This document shows, in pieces, positions 29,565-38,715 of a stretch of DNA of 64,000 nt; the first letter of the stretch is position 1; the number at the start of each line of letters is the position of its first letter. Origin of the DNA: Magnetospirillum sp. 15-1 (lineage in GTDB: Bacteria > Pseudomonadota > Alphaproteobacteria > Rhodospirillales > Magnetospirillaceae); the NCBI RefSeq assembly GCF_900184795.1, contig NZ_FXXN01000025.1, positions 460,822 through 524,821 on the forward strand, written 5' to 3'. A program made the position numbers and the translations under genes. The notes beneath the pieces are model-generated. The model worked only from the letters and a program-made list of their open reading frames with translations, had not been told where the DNA came from and did not search any database.

Positions 29565-30124
29565 GAATCCCCCTCCGGTGCCGTGAACGACACCCGTCCC
29601 TCCAACAGGTCGCCGCTGGCTTGCCCGGCGAGATGGGCGGCCTGGGCCACCAGATAGGCCGCCACCTGCCGCACGGCGGCCGGGTCCACATCTCCCTCCA
29701 CCGTGCCGTAGAGGTTGCGGCGCAGTGCCTCGGTCAGCCCGGCCCCATCCGCCGCCAAGGCATCGTCATAGGCGGCGACACGGCCATAGAAGGCGCGGGC
29801 CATCTGCTTGACCCGCTTGCCCACCGACATATCGCCGACGCCCATCTCCCGCAGGTTCTGGTCCATATCGGCGAACATCAGGTCGAACAGGGCCTGGGCC
29901 ACCTCGCGGGCCGGCTCGCCCCCCTCCTCCGCCGTCACCTGACGCAGGCGACGCATGACCAGGAAGGCATGCAGGACGATCAGGTCGAAGCGTCCATCCA
30001 GGGTATCGGGAACGGCGAAGCGTACATAAAAGTCCGGCAGGCGGGCCTGATTGATCACCGTCACGTAGAGGTCGTGGGCGGTCTGCTCGCGGCGCCGGCG
30101 CTCGAAGAATTTGCGAAAAGGCAT
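29561..30124 (-). CDS. Ubiquinol-cytochrome c chaperone (CBP3 family)
   Basis: This 187-residue protein of the CBP3 family assists assembly of cytochrome b in the bc1 complex. The start at ATG 30124 gives MPFRKFFERRRREQTAHDLY. The family features AHDLYVTVINQARLPDFY, FDLIVLHAFLVMRRL, FDLMFADMDQNLREMGVGD and VGKRVKQMARAFYGRVAAYD follow. The frame extends 40 codons further through a repeat-rich leader that is not conserved. The DUF177-CBP3-bamE neighbourhood is usual in alphaproteobacteria. The bc1 genes are not in the window. Confidence 0.9.
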   Translation of the reverse strand: MPFRKFFERRRREQTAHDLYVTVINQARLPDFYVRFAVPDTLDGRFDLIVLHAFLVMRRLRQVTAEEGGEPAREVAQALFDLMFADMDQNLREMGVGDMSVGKRVKQMARAFYGRVAAYDDALAADGAGLTEALRRNLYGTVEGDVDPAAVRQVAAYLVAQAAHLAGQASGDLLEGRVSFTAPEGDS

Positions 30125-30177
30125 CTCTTGGTCCTGAAGCCTCGCCCCGGAAGGGCGACGGCGTTGACAAGGCGGCA

Positions 30178-30223
30178 ATGGGGGGTGCAATGTTCCCCCC
30201 ACATTGGCCCCCCTCACATTGGC
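30178..30223. promoter_or_regulatory. Repeat-rich divergent promoter region of the CBP3 and bamE genes
   Basis: A G-run/C-run inverted repeat (about 30180-30200, AATGGGGGG...CCCCCC) is followed by CACATTGGC twice with a 15-base period (30200-30208 and 30215-30223). These could be operators or a leader hairpin. No known binding site is recognised. Confidence 0.3.
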
Positions 30224-30263
30224 TATGGGGCCGTCTGTCGTCAATGCCTCGGCGTCGTAGCGA

Positions 30264-30725
30264 ATGAAAAAGACATCAGTTCCTTACCGTTCCCTGTTTA
30301 CGGCGGCCGTGGTCATTACTTCTGCGGCCTGCACCCCTATCATCGAGGTTCGCGGCAACCAGCCGCCACCCGAGCAATTGGCCCAGGTCAAGATTGGCAC
30401 CAGCACCCGTGAGGACGTGCAGGCCCTGCTGGGGACTCCGTCCAACGTCACTCCGTTCGGCGAGGAGACCTGGCACTACATCTCGGCCATCACCGAGCGC
30501 GAGGCGTTCTTCGAGCCGGTCGTCAAGGAGCGCAAGGTGGTCACCGTGGTGTTCGACCGCGCCGGTGCAGTGCGGGCCATCGACACTCGCGGTCTGGAGG
30601 ACGGCAAGGACGTGGTCCCGGTGGGCCGCGAGACCCCTACCGCCGGCAAGGAACTGACCATCCTGCAGCAGCTGATGGGCAATGTGGGCCGTTTCGCCAA
30701 GTCTCCCGGAGCCGACAAGAAGTAG
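30264..30725 (+). CDS. bamE: Outer membrane assembly lipoprotein BamE (SmpA/OmlA)
   Basis: This 153-residue lipoprotein stabilises the BAM complex that inserts beta-barrels in the outer membrane. A basic, hydrophobic signal ends in a lipobox with Cys23 (VITSAAC-TP). The mature part shows the SmpA/OmlA fold: IKIGTSTREDVQALLGTPS-like (VKIGTSTREDV) and EETWHYIS, then VVTVVFDRAGAVRAID. It stands alone on the plus strand with a strong bidirectional terminator behind it. Confidence 0.92.
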   Translation: MKKTSVPYRSLFTAAVVITSAACTPIIEVRGNQPPPEQLAQVKIGTSTREDVQALLGTPSNVTPFGEETWHYISAITEREAFFEPVVKERKVVTVVFDRAGAVRAIDTRGLEDGKDVVPVGRETPTAGKELTILQQLMGNVGRFAKSPGADKK

Positions 30726-30760
30726 GCTCCCCGTTCGCGGCCCTGGCCACCTTCAGAATA

Positions 30761-30795
30761 AAAAAAACCCCGGTCGTTTCCGACCGGGGTTTTTC
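30761..30795. terminator. Bidirectional terminator between bamE and hppA
   Basis: CCCCGGTCG (30768-30776) pairs with CGACCGGGG (30781-30789) around TTTC. Seven A's precede and five T's follow, so it ends both converging transcripts. Confidence 0.92.
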
Positions 30796-30862
30796 ATTTC
30801 AGCCTGCTTATCCGATGGGCCGTTTGACCGGGCGGAAGTTTCCTTCCGCCCGGATCGGACCA

Positions 30863-32944
30863 TTAGTGACCGGCGACCATGGCCAGCAGCAGGATGGCGA
30901 CGATGTTGATGATCTTGATCATCGGGTTGACGGCGGGGCCGGCGGTGTCCTTGTAGGGATCGCCGACGGTGTCGCCGGTCACCGCCGCCTTGTGGGCGTC
31001 GGAACCCTTGCCACCATGATGGCCGTCTTCGATGTACTTCTTGGCGTTATCCCAAGCACCGCCGCCCGAGGTCATCGAGATGGCGACGAACAGGCCGGTG
31101 ACGATGGTGCCCAGCAGCATGGCGCCCACGCAGGTGAAGGCGGCCTTCTGATCGGCGGCCATCAGGATGACGAAGTAGAGCACGATCGGCGACAACACGG
31201 GCAGCATCGAGGGGATGATCATCTCCTTGATGGCGGCCTTGGTCAGCATGTCCACGGCACGACCGTAGTCGGGCTTGGCGGTGCCTTCCATGATGCCGGG
31301 GATTTCCTTGAACTGGCGGCGGACTTCCACCACCACCGAACCGGCGGCGCGACCCACCGCCTGCATGCCCATGGCACCGAACAGGTAGGGCAGCAGACCA
31401 CCGAGGAACAGACCGACGACCACGAAGGGATCCTCGAGGCTGAACGTGATGTTCAGCTTGGGGAAGTAGTGGTGCAGGTCTTCGGTGTAGGCGGCGAACA
31501 GCACCAGCGAGGCCAGACCGGCCGAGCCGATGGCATAGCCCTTGGTGACGGCCTTGGTGGTGTTACCAACGGCGTCGAGAGCGTCGGTGGTCTTGCGGAC
31601 CTCCTTGGGCAGCTCGGCCATTTCGGCGATGCCGCCGGCGTTGTCGGTCACCGGGCCGTAGGCGTCCAGGGCCACGATCATGCCGGCCAGGGCCAGCATG
31701 GTGGTCGCGGCCACCGAGATGCCGAACAGGCCGGCGATCTTGTACGACACGATGATGGCGACGGAGATCACGATCACCGGCAGGGCGCAGGCTTCCATGG
31801 AAACCGCCAGACCCTGGATGACGTTGGTACCGTGACCGGTGGTCGAGGCCTGGGCCACCGACTTGACCGGACGATAATCGGTACCGGTGTAGTACTCGGT
31901 GATCCACACCAGCAGGCCGGTGACGATCAGACCGATCAGGGCGCAGACGAAGAGGTCCATGCCGGTGATGGTCAGGGTGGCCGTCTGGAACTTGGCGGCG
32001 AAGCCACCCAGGTAGACGTTGATGATGACGGCGACGAAGATCGCCGACAGCACGGCCGTCACGATGACGCCTTTGTACAGCGCCTTCATGATGTTGTTGG
32101 TGGAGTCGAGCTTCACGAAGAAGGTGCCGACGATGGAGGCGAAGATGCACACGCCGCAGATGATCAGCGGCAGCATCATCATCTGCTCCTGGGCGACGCC
32201 AGTGAAGAAGATGGAGCCCAGCAGCATGGTGCCGACCACGGTCACCGCATAGGTCTCGAACAGGTCGGCGGCCATGCCGGCGCAATCGCCGACGTTGTCG
32301 CCCACGTTATCGGCGATCACGGCCGGGTTGCGGGGGTCATCCTCGGGGATACCCGCTTCGACCTTGCCCACCAGATCGGCACCCACGTCGGCGCCCTTGG
32401 TGAAGATGCCGCCGCCCAGACGGGCGAAGATGGAGATCAGCGAAGCGCCGAACGACAGGGCCACCAGGGCCTCGAGCAGACCGCGCGGATCGATGCCGAC
32501 GTTCTTCAGGATCATGTAGTAGCCGGCAACGCCGATCAGGCCGAGACCGACCACCAGCAGACCGGTGATGGCGCCCGACTTGAAGGCCACGTCCAGGGCC
32601 TGCTGCATGCCACCCGAACGGGCAGCCTCGGCGGTGCGGACGTTGGCGCGAACGGAAACGTTCATGCCCACGTAACCGGCGACGCCCGAGAGCACAGCGC
32701 CGATGACGAAGCCGACGGCCTGATAGATGCCCAGGCGGGCGGCCAGGATGATGGCGACGACGACGCCGACCATGGCGATGGTGGTGTACTGCCGGTTCAG
32801 GTAGGCGGCAGCGCCTTCCTGCACGGCAGCGGCAATTTCCTGCATCCGGGCGGTGCCGGCCGAGGTCGCCATCACCGACTTGATGGCATAGACCCCGTAC
32901 AGCAGCGCCAGAACGCCGCATGCGATCACGAAGAGGTAGGTCAT
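30863..32944 (-). CDS. hppA: Proton-pumping membrane pyrophosphatase, K(+)-independent type
   Basis: This membrane pyrophosphatase uses PPi hydrolysis to pump protons. The 693 residues form about 16 membrane helices. The substrate-binding signature [11 protein letters not shown] is at 186-196, and [12 protein letters not shown] and the late [18 protein letters not shown] acidic loops are complete. At the position that decides potassium need, the sequence reads GNTTKA (Lys464), the lysine form of K(+)-independent, proton-pumping enzymes. PPi from biosynthesis would be turned into proton motive force, common in Rhodospirillaceae. It is a single gene with a 280-base upstream gap. Confidence 0.95.
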   Translation of the reverse strand: MTYLFVIACGVLALLYGVYAIKSVMATSAGTARMQEIAAAVQEGAAAYLNRQYTTIAMVGVVVAIILAARLGIYQAVGFVIGAVLSGVAGYVGMNVSVRANVRTAEAARSGGMQQALDVAFKSGAITGLLVVGLGLIGVAGYYMILKNVGIDPRGLLEALVALSFGASLISIFARLGGGIFTKGADVGADLVGKVEAGIPEDDPRNPAVIADNVGDNVGDCAGMAADLFETYAVTVVGTMLLGSIFFTGVAQEQMMMLPLIICGVCIFASIVGTFFVKLDSTNNIMKALYKGVIVTAVLSAIFVAVIINVYLGGFAAKFQTATLTITGMDLFVCALIGLIVTGLLVWITEYYTGTDYRPVKSVAQASTTGHGTNVIQGLAVSMEACALPVIVISVAIIVSYKIAGLFGISVAATTMLALAGMIVALDAYGPVTDNAGGIAEMAELPKEVRKTTDALDAVGNTTKAVTKGYAIGSAGLASLVLFAAYTEDLHHYFPKLNITFSLEDPFVVVGLFLGGLLPYLFGAMGMQAVGRAAGSVVVEVRRQFKEIPGIMEGTAKPDYGRAVDMLTKAAIKEMIIPSMLPVLSPIVLYFVILMAADQKAAFTCVGAMLLGTIVTGLFVAISMTSGGGAWDNAKKYIEDGHHGGKGSDAHKAAVTGDTVGDPYKDTAGPAVNPMIKIINIVAILLLAMVAGH

Positions 32945-33099
32945 TGTGGTTCGAGTCCCCTGATGAATCTTCTTGGCGCCGCCCTATCACCGAACGTCCG
33001 GTCGGGAGACCGGGTACGGAGAGGGCGACGGAAGCGTGGAGAAACTGCCAGAAGAACCGTGCTGATGCAATAAAATGCTCGCATCACGACGATATTCTG

Positions 33100-33128
33100 G
33101 AATTATTGCGATGAAATTTCATTGTCCA
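33100..33128 (-). promoter_or_regulatory. Possible hppA promoter with a palindrome in its spacer
   Basis: On the minus strand TGGACA and TAATTC are 17 bases apart, and the spacer holds the perfect 12-base palindrome ATGAAATTTCAT (33111-33122). It lies about 155 bases before the hppA ATG. The -10 match is modest. Confidence 0.3.
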
Positions 33129-33224
33129 GGGCAATTTCGGCACCGGCCATCCATCTTTGCCGGGAGTCTCCCGCACCTTCGGGCAGGAACCGATCGCCTT
33201 TGGGACTAACCGAAGGGGTGGAGG

Positions 33225-33686
33225 CTATTTCAGGTTGGGGTTCTCGATGACCACATCCTTGACGTAGATTCCTCCCAGCGTCTTCTCGGCACTGATGGTC
33301 AGGCGGCGGCGGATGGCGGGAACGTCCAGCGGCTGGCCCTCCCTCACCGTGGCGCCCAGATAGGTGATCATCTCGGCCAGATAAGCGTTCTGCAGACGCG
33401 GCAAATTCTTGGCGACGATTTCCTTGTTCTTGGGATCCACCTCGAGACGGACGATCATTTCCGCCTGCTTCTTGACCTCGCGGTCCTGGATCACCGGCAC
33501 GATCAGCAGGCCGAAATCCACGTAAACGGGCGGCGGCGGCGGAGGGGGAGCCGCGGGCTCCTTGCTCATCATGGGGGCGGTGATGCCCAGCTTGGCCAGC
33601 GGATCGACGCCCCAGAAATACAGGCCGCCGATGACCGCGCCGATCAGCATCAGCAACGCCACCACCAAGAAAATCAACCGAACCAA
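33225..33686 (-). CDS. FliL-like membrane-anchored protein
   Basis: This 153-residue protein has one N-terminal membrane helix (about 4-26), a proline run (residues about 46-53) and a C-terminal domain (YVDFGLLIVPVIQDREV, MIVRLEVDPKNKEIV, LPRLQNAYLAEMITYL, TLGGIYVKDVVIENP). This resembles FliL, the flagellar stator-associated protein, in layout and in the LEV..K..E pattern. No flagellar genes are nearby, so the assignment is tentative. It is the last gene of the rib-nusB-thiL operon, 15 bases after thiL. Confidence 0.6.
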   Translation of the reverse strand: MVRLIFLVVALLMLIGAVIGGLYFWGVDPLAKLGITAPMMSKEPAAPPPPPPPVYVDFGLLIVPVIQDREVKKQAEMIVRLEVDPKNKEIVAKNLPRLQNAYLAEMITYLGATVREGQPLDVPAIRRRLTISAEKTLGGIYVKDVVIENPNLK

Positions 33687-33701
33687 ATACTGATCCCCCA
33701 G

Positions 33702-34706
33702 TTACGGGCCGCCGCCGAAATGGCGCCAGCCCCCCTGCCCCACGGCCAATTCCCGTCCGTCGGGGCCGGTCACCGTCACCTTGCCCGCCTCGCCCGCCAC
33801 CATGGAGCCGATGGCGGTGAGCGCCACGTCCAGCTCCACCGACAGGCGGGCGATGTCCTCGGCCGCCTTGGGCGGCGCGGTGAACAGCACCTCGTAATCA
33901 TCGCCTCCCGCCAGCACCGAGGCAAGCAGGGACTGGTCCGTGGCCAAGGCGGCCGCAGCGGCGGGCGACAGCGGCACCCGCCCCGCCCCGATGCCTGCCG
34001 CCAGGCCCGAGGCCCGGCACAGATGCCCCAAATCCTGGACCAGGCCGTCGGATACGTCCATTGCACCATGGGCCAAGCCCACCAGCCGGGAGCCGAGGCT
34101 GACCCGGGGCAGCGGCAAACGGTAGCGCCCGGCGAGAAACTCCCCATGGGCGGCGGACAGGCCCGGCAATTGCCCACGGATGGCCCGAAGCCCCAGGGCG
34201 CCGTCACCGATGCTGCCCGAGACCCAGATAGTGTCGCCGGCCTTGGCCCCGGCCCGCTTCAGCCCCCGCCCCGCCTCCACCCGCCCCAGGGCGGTCAGCG
34301 TCAGGGTCAGCGGCCCCGGCGTCGACACCGTGTCGCCACCGATCAGATGGATTCCGAATGCCCTGACATCCTCGGCCAGCCCGGCGCCGAAGGCGTGCAG
34401 CCAGTCGTGGGTCACGTTTTTCGGAAAAGCGGCGGACAGCATCAGCAGCCGGGGCTCGGCCCCCTTGGCCGCCAGATCGGAGAGATTGACCCGGATCAGC
34501 TTGCGCGCCACCGAACCCGGCGGGTCGTCGGGCAGGAAATGCACCCCGGCCACCATGGAATCCATGGTGGCGACGGTGTCGTAACCGGGGTCGGCCGGAA
34601 TGAAAGCCGCGTCGTCGGTAAGCCCCAGGGCTCCGGGAAAGCCGGCGGCCAACGGCGCGAACAATTCGGCGATCAGTCCGAACTCGTCCGGCGCGCCGCC
34701 GTTCAT
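33702..34706 (-). CDS. thiL: Thiamine-monophosphate kinase
   Basis: ThiL phosphorylates thiamine monophosphate to the active diphosphate. The 334-residue protein of the PurM/ThiL fold has the ATP/Mg motifs LTDDAAFIP, TMDSMVAGVHF, VNLSDLAAKGAEPRLL, LIGGDTVSTPG, AMDVSDGLVQDLGHL and GGDDYEVLF. It lies between nusB (15 bases upstream) and the FliL-like gene. The nusB-thiL order is widely conserved. Confidence 0.95.
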   Translation of the reverse strand: MNGGAPDEFGLIAELFAPLAAGFPGALGLTDDAAFIPADPGYDTVATMDSMVAGVHFLPDDPPGSVARKLIRVNLSDLAAKGAEPRLLMLSAAFPKNVTHDWLHAFGAGLAEDVRAFGIHLIGGDTVSTPGPLTLTLTALGRVEAGRGLKRAGAKAGDTIWVSGSIGDGALGLRAIRGQLPGLSAAHGEFLAGRYRLPLPRVSLGSRLVGLAHGAMDVSDGLVQDLGHLCRASGLAAGIGAGRVPLSPAAAAALATDQSLLASVLAGGDDYEVLFTAPPKAAEDIARLSVELDVALTAIGSMVAGEAGKVTVTGPDGRELAVGQGGWRHFGGGP

Positions 34707-34721
34707 GCTCAGCTCTCCATC

Positions 34722-35192
34722 CTAGGCGCCCTTGCCCATCTCGCCACCCCGAAGCGTCTGGGCCAGACAATCGAGCACGCCATTGACCAGCCCCGGTTCG
34801 GGGCCGGAATAAAAGGCGTGGGCCACGTCGACCCATTCCGAGATGCAGACGCGGGCCGGAGTCTGCGGCCGCGCCGACAATTCCCAGGCTCCGGCCCGGA
34901 CGATGGCCCGCAGCACCGCTTCCAGGCGATCGACGGTCCAGTCGCCCGACAACGCCCGGCCCACATGCCCGTCGATGGCCTCCATCTGGGCGGAAACGCC
35001 GCGCACCACCTGATTGAGCAGCGACGAATCGGGGTCGGCCATGCGCCCCTTAGGCTCGGCGGCGCGACGGTCCTTGGCGTCCTGCAAGGCCCTTTCGGTA
35101 TCCGTCCCGGTCATCTCCATCTGGTATAGGACCTGGACGGCAGCCAGCCGGGCGGCGCTGCGCCTGGCGACGGAGGGATTCGGCGTGCTCAT
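34722..35192 (-). CDS. nusB: Transcription antitermination factor NusB
   Basis: NusB binds boxA RNA with S10 for rRNA antitermination. The 156-residue all-helical protein shows [17 protein letters not shown] near the start, [18 protein letters not shown] in the middle and [14 protein letters not shown], then [13 protein letters not shown] at the end. All are family features. The start overlaps the ribH stop by four bases. Confidence 0.95.
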   Translation of the reverse strand: MSTPNPSVARRSAARLAAVQVLYQMEMTGTDTERALQDAKDRRAAEPKGRMADPDSSLLNQVVRGVSAQMEAIDGHVGRALSGDWTVDRLEAVLRAIVRAGAWELSARPQTPARVCISEWVDVAHAFYSGPEPGLVNGVLDCLAQTLRGGEMGKGA

Positions 35193-35635
35193 AGGCCCAA
35201 CTCGCGCTTGACGGCCATCATGCGCAGGCAGGCCCGCGCCGCCTGACCACCCAGATTCTTGCGTGCCGGATCGGAGCGCGCCAGGGCTTGGGCCTCGTTG
35301 TGGACGGTCAACACGCCGTTGCCCAGCGCCAGGTCATAGGCCATGGACAGATCGGCGATACCCCGCATGCACTCGGTGCCAACATGGTGATAGTGGTCGG
35401 ACTCGCCCCGGATGGCGCAGCCCAGGGTGACGAAGCCGTCATAGCGGGCCTTGTCGTTGCCCTGCTCGGCGGCGGTCAGCACCAGCTTGAGCGTGGCGGG
35501 CAGTTCGAAGATGCCCGGCACCACCAGCAGGTCGTGGTCCACCCCGGTCTTGTCGAATTCGGCCCGCGCCCCGGCCAGCAGGCCGTCGGCTATGTGGTCG
35601 TAGAAGCGGGCCTCGATGATGAGAACCTTCGCCAT
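35189..35635 (-). CDS. ribH: 6,7-dimethyl-8-ribityllumazine synthase
   Basis: This enzyme condenses 5-amino-6-ribitylamino-uracil with 3,4-dihydroxy-2-butanone-4-phosphate, the penultimate riboflavin step. The 148-residue product has [36 protein letters not shown] (substrate loop with catalytic His) and [13 protein letters not shown], the last motif being characteristic. A repeat element lies between it and ribB upstream. Confidence 0.95.
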   Translation of the reverse strand: MAKVLIIEARFYDHIADGLLAGARAEFDKTGVDHDLLVVPGIFELPATLKLVLTAAEQGNDKARYDGFVTLGCAIRGESDHYHHVGTECMRGIADLSMAYDLALGNGVLTVHNEAQALARSDPARKNLGGQAARACLRMMAVKRELGL

Positions 35636-35655
35636 GGAATTGTCTCCTTACATGG

Positions 35656-35720
35656 CCCTCAGGCGCCGGGCGCTTCGCTTGGCTTTCGCGGCATAAGCCG
35701 CGGCGCCCCTTGGGCTTGCC
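35656..35720. repeat. Interspersed palindromic element, copy B
   Basis: CCCTCAGGCGCCGGGCGCTT, CGCTTGGCTTTC and the core hairpin GCGGC-ATAA-GCCGC are followed by GGCGCCCCTTGGGC, whose GCGCCC can pair back with GGGCGC at the left end. It lies in the only sizeable gap between ribB and ribH. A further small hairpin, GCCCCG-CAAA-CGGGGC, follows at 35732-35747. Confidence 0.8.
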
Positions 35721-35769
35721 TCCTCGTTCCAGCCCCGCAAACGGGGCCGGCCTTCGTCGGTGCTATTCT

Positions 35770-36885
35770 TCAGCCGACCGGAATCGGCCGCTGCTCCACC
35801 ACCTTCATGCCATAGCCTTCCAGGCCGACGATGGAGCGCTTGGTGTTGGACAGCAGAATCATTTCATGCACGCCGAGATCGAGCAGAATCTGGGCGCCGA
35901 CGCCGTAATCGCGCAGAGCCGGAGCCGGCGGGCGCCGCTCCAGATGGGCGCGGAGCATGTCGGACAGGCTGGTGGGGCGCGGCTCGCGGATCAGGACGAT
36001 GACGCCCGAACCGTGGGCGGAGATCATTTTCATGGCGGAATGAAGCTCGCCGGCCTTGCCCGAACCCTGGTCGCCCAGCACGTCGTCGAGCACGTTGACG
36101 GCATGGACGCGCACCATCACCGGCCCCTCGGCCTGCAGGTCGCCCTTCACCAGGGCGATGTGTTCGGCATAGGCCACGGTGTTGGTGTAGACCATCATCT
36201 TCCAGTCGCCGCCCCACTTGGAATGGAACGGCGCCTCGACGTCGCGCGCCACGATCTTGTCGTTGCGGCGGCGATAGGCGATCAGGTCGGCGATGGTGGC
36301 GATCTTCAAGCCGTGATGCTGGGCGAATTTCACCAGATCCGGCATGCGGGCCATGGTGCCGTCGTCGTTCATGATCTCGCAGATCACCCCCGACGGGTTG
36401 AGCCCGGCCAGCCGGGAAATATCCACCGCCGCCTCGGTGTGGCCGGCGCGCACCAGCACGCCGCCGTCCCGGGCCATCAGCGGAAAGACGTGGCCCGGCG
36501 AGACGATGTCGTAGCGCCCCTTGTCGGTATCGATGGCCACCGCCACCGTCTTGGCCCGGTCGGCGGCGGAGATGCCGGTGGTGACGCCTTCCCGCGCCTC
36601 GATGGAGACGGTGAAGGCGGTCTCCATGCGGGTGCCGTTGTCGGCGCTCATGGGCTTGAGGCCCAGATGCTCGCAACGCCCGCGGGTCAGCGACAGGCAA
36701 ATCAGGCCACGGCCGTAGCGGGCCATGAAATTGATGGAGTCGGCATTGGCCATCTCGGCGGGGATGACCAGATCGCCCTCGTTCTCGCGGTCCTCGTCAT
36801 CCACCAGGATGAACATGCGGCCCTGACGGGCCTCCTCGATGATCTCTTCGATGGACGACAGGTAGTCGTGGTATTCGGAAACCAA
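35770..36885 (-). CDS. ribB: DHBP synthase with degenerate GTP cyclohydrolase II domain (RibBX type)
   Basis: The N-terminal half (about 1-205) is 3,4-dihydroxy-2-butanone-4-phosphate synthase, with [39 protein letters not shown] and [11 protein letters not shown]. The C-terminal half (about 210-371) aligns with GTP cyclohydrolase II ([17 protein letters not shown]). The zinc-cysteine segment, normally HSECLTGD...CDCG, reads [19 protein letters not shown], with no cysteine. Only the DHBP activity is therefore expected, as in RibBX hybrids. I start at TTG 36885, four bases after the ribE stop with AAAGGGA upstream. An ATG at 36918 would overlap ribE and has no ribosome site. Confidence 0.9.
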   Translation of the reverse strand: MVSEYHDYLSSIEEIIEEARQGRMFILVDDEDRENEGDLVIPAEMANADSINFMARYGRGLICLSLTRGRCEHLGLKPMSADNGTRMETAFTVSIEAREGVTTGISAADRAKTVAVAIDTDKGRYDIVSPGHVFPLMARDGGVLVRAGHTEAAVDISRLAGLNPSGVICEIMNDDGTMARMPDLVKFAQHHGLKIATIADLIAYRRRNDKIVARDVEAPFHSKWGGDWKMMVYTNTVAYAEHIALVKGDLQAEGPVMVRVHAVNVLDDVLGDQGSGKAGELHSAMKMISAHGSGVIVLIREPRPTSLSDMLRAHLERRPPAPALRDYGVGAQILLDLGVHEMILLSNTKRSIVGLEGYGMKVVEQRPIPVG

Positions 36886-36889
36886 GGCG

Positions 36890-37483
36890 CTATTCCCTTT
36901 GCAAGAGGCGCGCAACATAGCGTGCCAGCATGTCGATTTCCATATTCACCTCGTCGCCGGGGCGATAGGTGCCGAAGGTGGTCACCGACTGGGTATGAGG
37001 AATGACATTGACCCCGAAGCGACGCCCATCAACCTCGTTGACGGTGAGCGATACGCCGTCCAGCGCCACCGAGCCCTTGGGGGCGACGAAGCAGGCCAGA
37101 TCGACAGGAGTCTCGAAGGTGAAGCGGAGCGATTCGTTCTCGGGGCGGATGTCGACGACCTTGGCGACGCCGTCCACATGGCCGGAGACGATATGGCCGC
37201 CCAGTTCGTCGCCCACCTTCAGCGCCCGCTCCAGGTTGACCCTGGAGCCTTCCTTCCAGCCGCCCAGGGTGGTCTTGGACAGGGTTTCGGCCGAAGCCTC
37301 CACCGCATGCCAGTCCGGCCCGACCTCGATGATGGTCAGGCACACGCCGTTATGGGCGATGCTGGCCCCGATGGCGATGGTGCTGGTGTCGTAGCCGCTG
37401 GCGATCTCGAAGCGGGCCTCGCGCCCCTCGCCGCGAACGATACGGCGCACCTCGCCGAGATCGGTGACGATGCCGGTGAACAT
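36890..37483 (-). CDS. ribE: Riboflavin synthase, alpha subunit
   Basis: Riboflavin synthase dismutates two lumazines to riboflavin. The 197-residue protein has two tandem lumazine-binding barrels, starting MFTGIVTDLGEV and later GGHIVSGHVDGVAKV, with SIAHNGVCLTI in the first and GSVALDGVSLTVNEV in the second. The start at ATG 37483 is the family start; the frame has an ATG four codons earlier. It lies between ribD and ribB. A UUCG-capped hairpin lies just upstream. Confidence 0.96.
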   Translation of the reverse strand: MFTGIVTDLGEVRRIVRGEGREARFEIASGYDTSTIAIGASIAHNGVCLTIIEVGPDWHAVEASAETLSKTTLGGWKEGSRVNLERALKVGDELGGHIVSGHVDGVAKVVDIRPENESLRFTFETPVDLACFVAPKGSVALDGVSLTVNEVDGRRFGVNVIPHTQSVTTFGTYRPGDEVNMEIDMLARYVARLLQRE

Positions 37484-37504
37484 GGATGACCTCACTTAAA
37501 TACC

Positions 37505-37528
37505 GGCGAGCCACCGAAGTGGCTCGCC
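37505..37528 (-). other. UUCG-tetraloop hairpin between ribD and ribE
   Basis: On the minus strand GGCGAGCCAC-TTCG-GTGGCTCGCC gives a perfect 10-bp stem closed C(UUCG)G, an unusually stable RNA hairpin. No U-run follows (GGTATTTAAG), so mRNA stabilisation or partial attenuation is more likely than full termination. Confidence 0.7.
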
Positions 37529-37534
37529 TCATTA

Positions 37535-37590
37535 CCCTCAAACGCCGGGCGCTTCGCTTGGTTTTCGCGCCATAAGGCGCGGCGGTATCA
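37535..37590. repeat. Interspersed palindromic element, copy C
   Basis: CCCTCAAACGCCGGGCGCTTC and GCTTGGTTTTC match copy B. The core hairpin is GCGCC-ATAA-GGCGC, so the stem differs from copies A and B (GCGGC-ATAA-GCCGC) on both sides and still pairs. It ends GGCGGTATCA, whose last three bases are the ribD stop codon read on the minus strand. Confidence 0.8.
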
Positions 37591-38715
37591 GAGACGAATA
37601 TAGGTTTCCATCACGTCCTCGCCCAGCGGGCGGATCTCGACGCGTTCGAAATGGGGGGTCTGCACCAGATGGTCGATGCCGAACGACACGGCCGCCGGCA
37701 GACCGTCGCCGCCCATCAGGCGCGGCGCGCGGAACCACACCAGCCGGTCGACCAGATCGGCGCGCAGCAAAGCGGCGGACAGATGGGCGCCGCCCTCCAC
37801 CAGAACACGGGTGACGCCGCTCTCGCCCAGGGCCTGCAAGGCCAATTCCAGATCGATGGCGCCATCGGGACCGGCCGCCACCTCGATCACGTCGACGCCG
37901 GAATCCTCGAAGGCCTCGCGACGATTGGCGTCGCAATCCTCCAGCGTCAGCAGCCAGGTGGGCACATCGTTGGCGGTGGAGACCAGCCGGCTGGTCAGCG
38001 GCAGGCGCAGGCGCCCGTCCACCACCACACGCACCGGCGAACGCTCCACCAGTCCGGGAAGACGGCAGGTCAGATCGGGGTCGTCGTACAGCGCGGTGCC
38101 GCTGCCCACCATGATGGCATCGGTCTCGGCACGCAGCAGATGGGCCGCCGCGCGGGCCGGCTCGCCGGTGATCCAGCGGCTTTCACCGGTATGGGTGGCG
38201 ATGCGGCCGTCAAGCGTGGTGGCCAGTTTCAGGGTCACCAGCGGCCGGCCGGTATTGATGCGCAGGAAGAAACCGGCGTTCAGTTCGGAGGCCTCGGCGC
38301 GAAGAATCCCCTCGGTCACCGGAATGCCCGAGGCCCGCAGGCGGTCGACTCCCTTGCCGGCCACCCGGGAATCCGGGTCCTGCACCGCCACCACCACGCG
38401 GGACACCCCGGCGGCGATCAGGGCGTCGGCGCAAGGCGCCGTCTTGCCATGATGGGCGCAGGGTTCCAGGGTGACGTAGACGGTGGCGCCATTGGCCGCC
38501 TTGCCGGCCATGGCCAGCGCCTCGGTCTCGGCATGGGGACGGCCGCCGGGCTGGGTCCAGCCGCGCCCGACCACCCGGTCGTCACGCACGATGACGCAAC
38601 CCACCGCCGGATTGGGCCACACGGTGCCCAGGCCACGGCGGGCCAGCGCCAGGGCGGCCCGCATGTGGCCGAGGTCGATCTCGGCCTGGGTGCGATCAGT
38701 CGAGGCGTGGGACAA
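37588..38715 (-). CDS. ribD: Bifunctional riboflavin deaminase/reductase RibD
   Basis: RibD carries out the deamination and side-chain reduction steps of riboflavin synthesis. About 375 residues. The deaminase domain (about 20-145) has the zinc motif [11 protein letters not shown] and [17 protein letters not shown]. The reductase domain (about 165-375) has [37 protein letters not shown] and VLVEGGAHL. There is no ATG near the conserved [16 protein letters not shown] chose TTG 38715, which has GGGGAAG four bases upstream and overlaps nrdR by 20 bases. ATG 38664 is the alternative. The stop codon lies inside repeat copy C. Confidence 0.9.
   Translation of the reverse strand: MSHASTDRTQAEIDLGHMRAALALARRGLGTVWPNPAVGCVIVRDDRVVGRGWTQPGGRPHAETEALAMAGKAANGATVYVTLEPCAHHGKTAPCADALIAAGVSRVVVAVQDPDSRVAGKGVDRLRASGIPVTEGILRAEASELNAGFFLRINTGRPLVTLKLATTLDGRIATHTGESRWITGEPARAAAHLLRAETDAIMVGSGTALYDDPDLTCRLPGLVERSPVRVVVDGRLRLPLTSRLVSTANDVPTWLLTLEDCDANRREAFEDSGVDVIEVAAGPDGAIDLELALQALGESGVTRVLVEGGAHLSAALLRADLVDRLVWFRAPRLMGGDGLPAAVSFGIDHLVQTPHFERVEIRPLGEDVMETYIRL

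Noticed and set aside
30815-33073. Long plus-strand frame opposite hppA
   Set aside because: Extreme His/Asp/Gly repetition and full overlap with a highly conserved membrane pyrophosphatase. It is antisense artefact.
35636-35769. FMN riboswitch upstream of ribH
   Set aside because: The conserved RFN core blocks are absent. The sequence is instead explained by repeat copy B.
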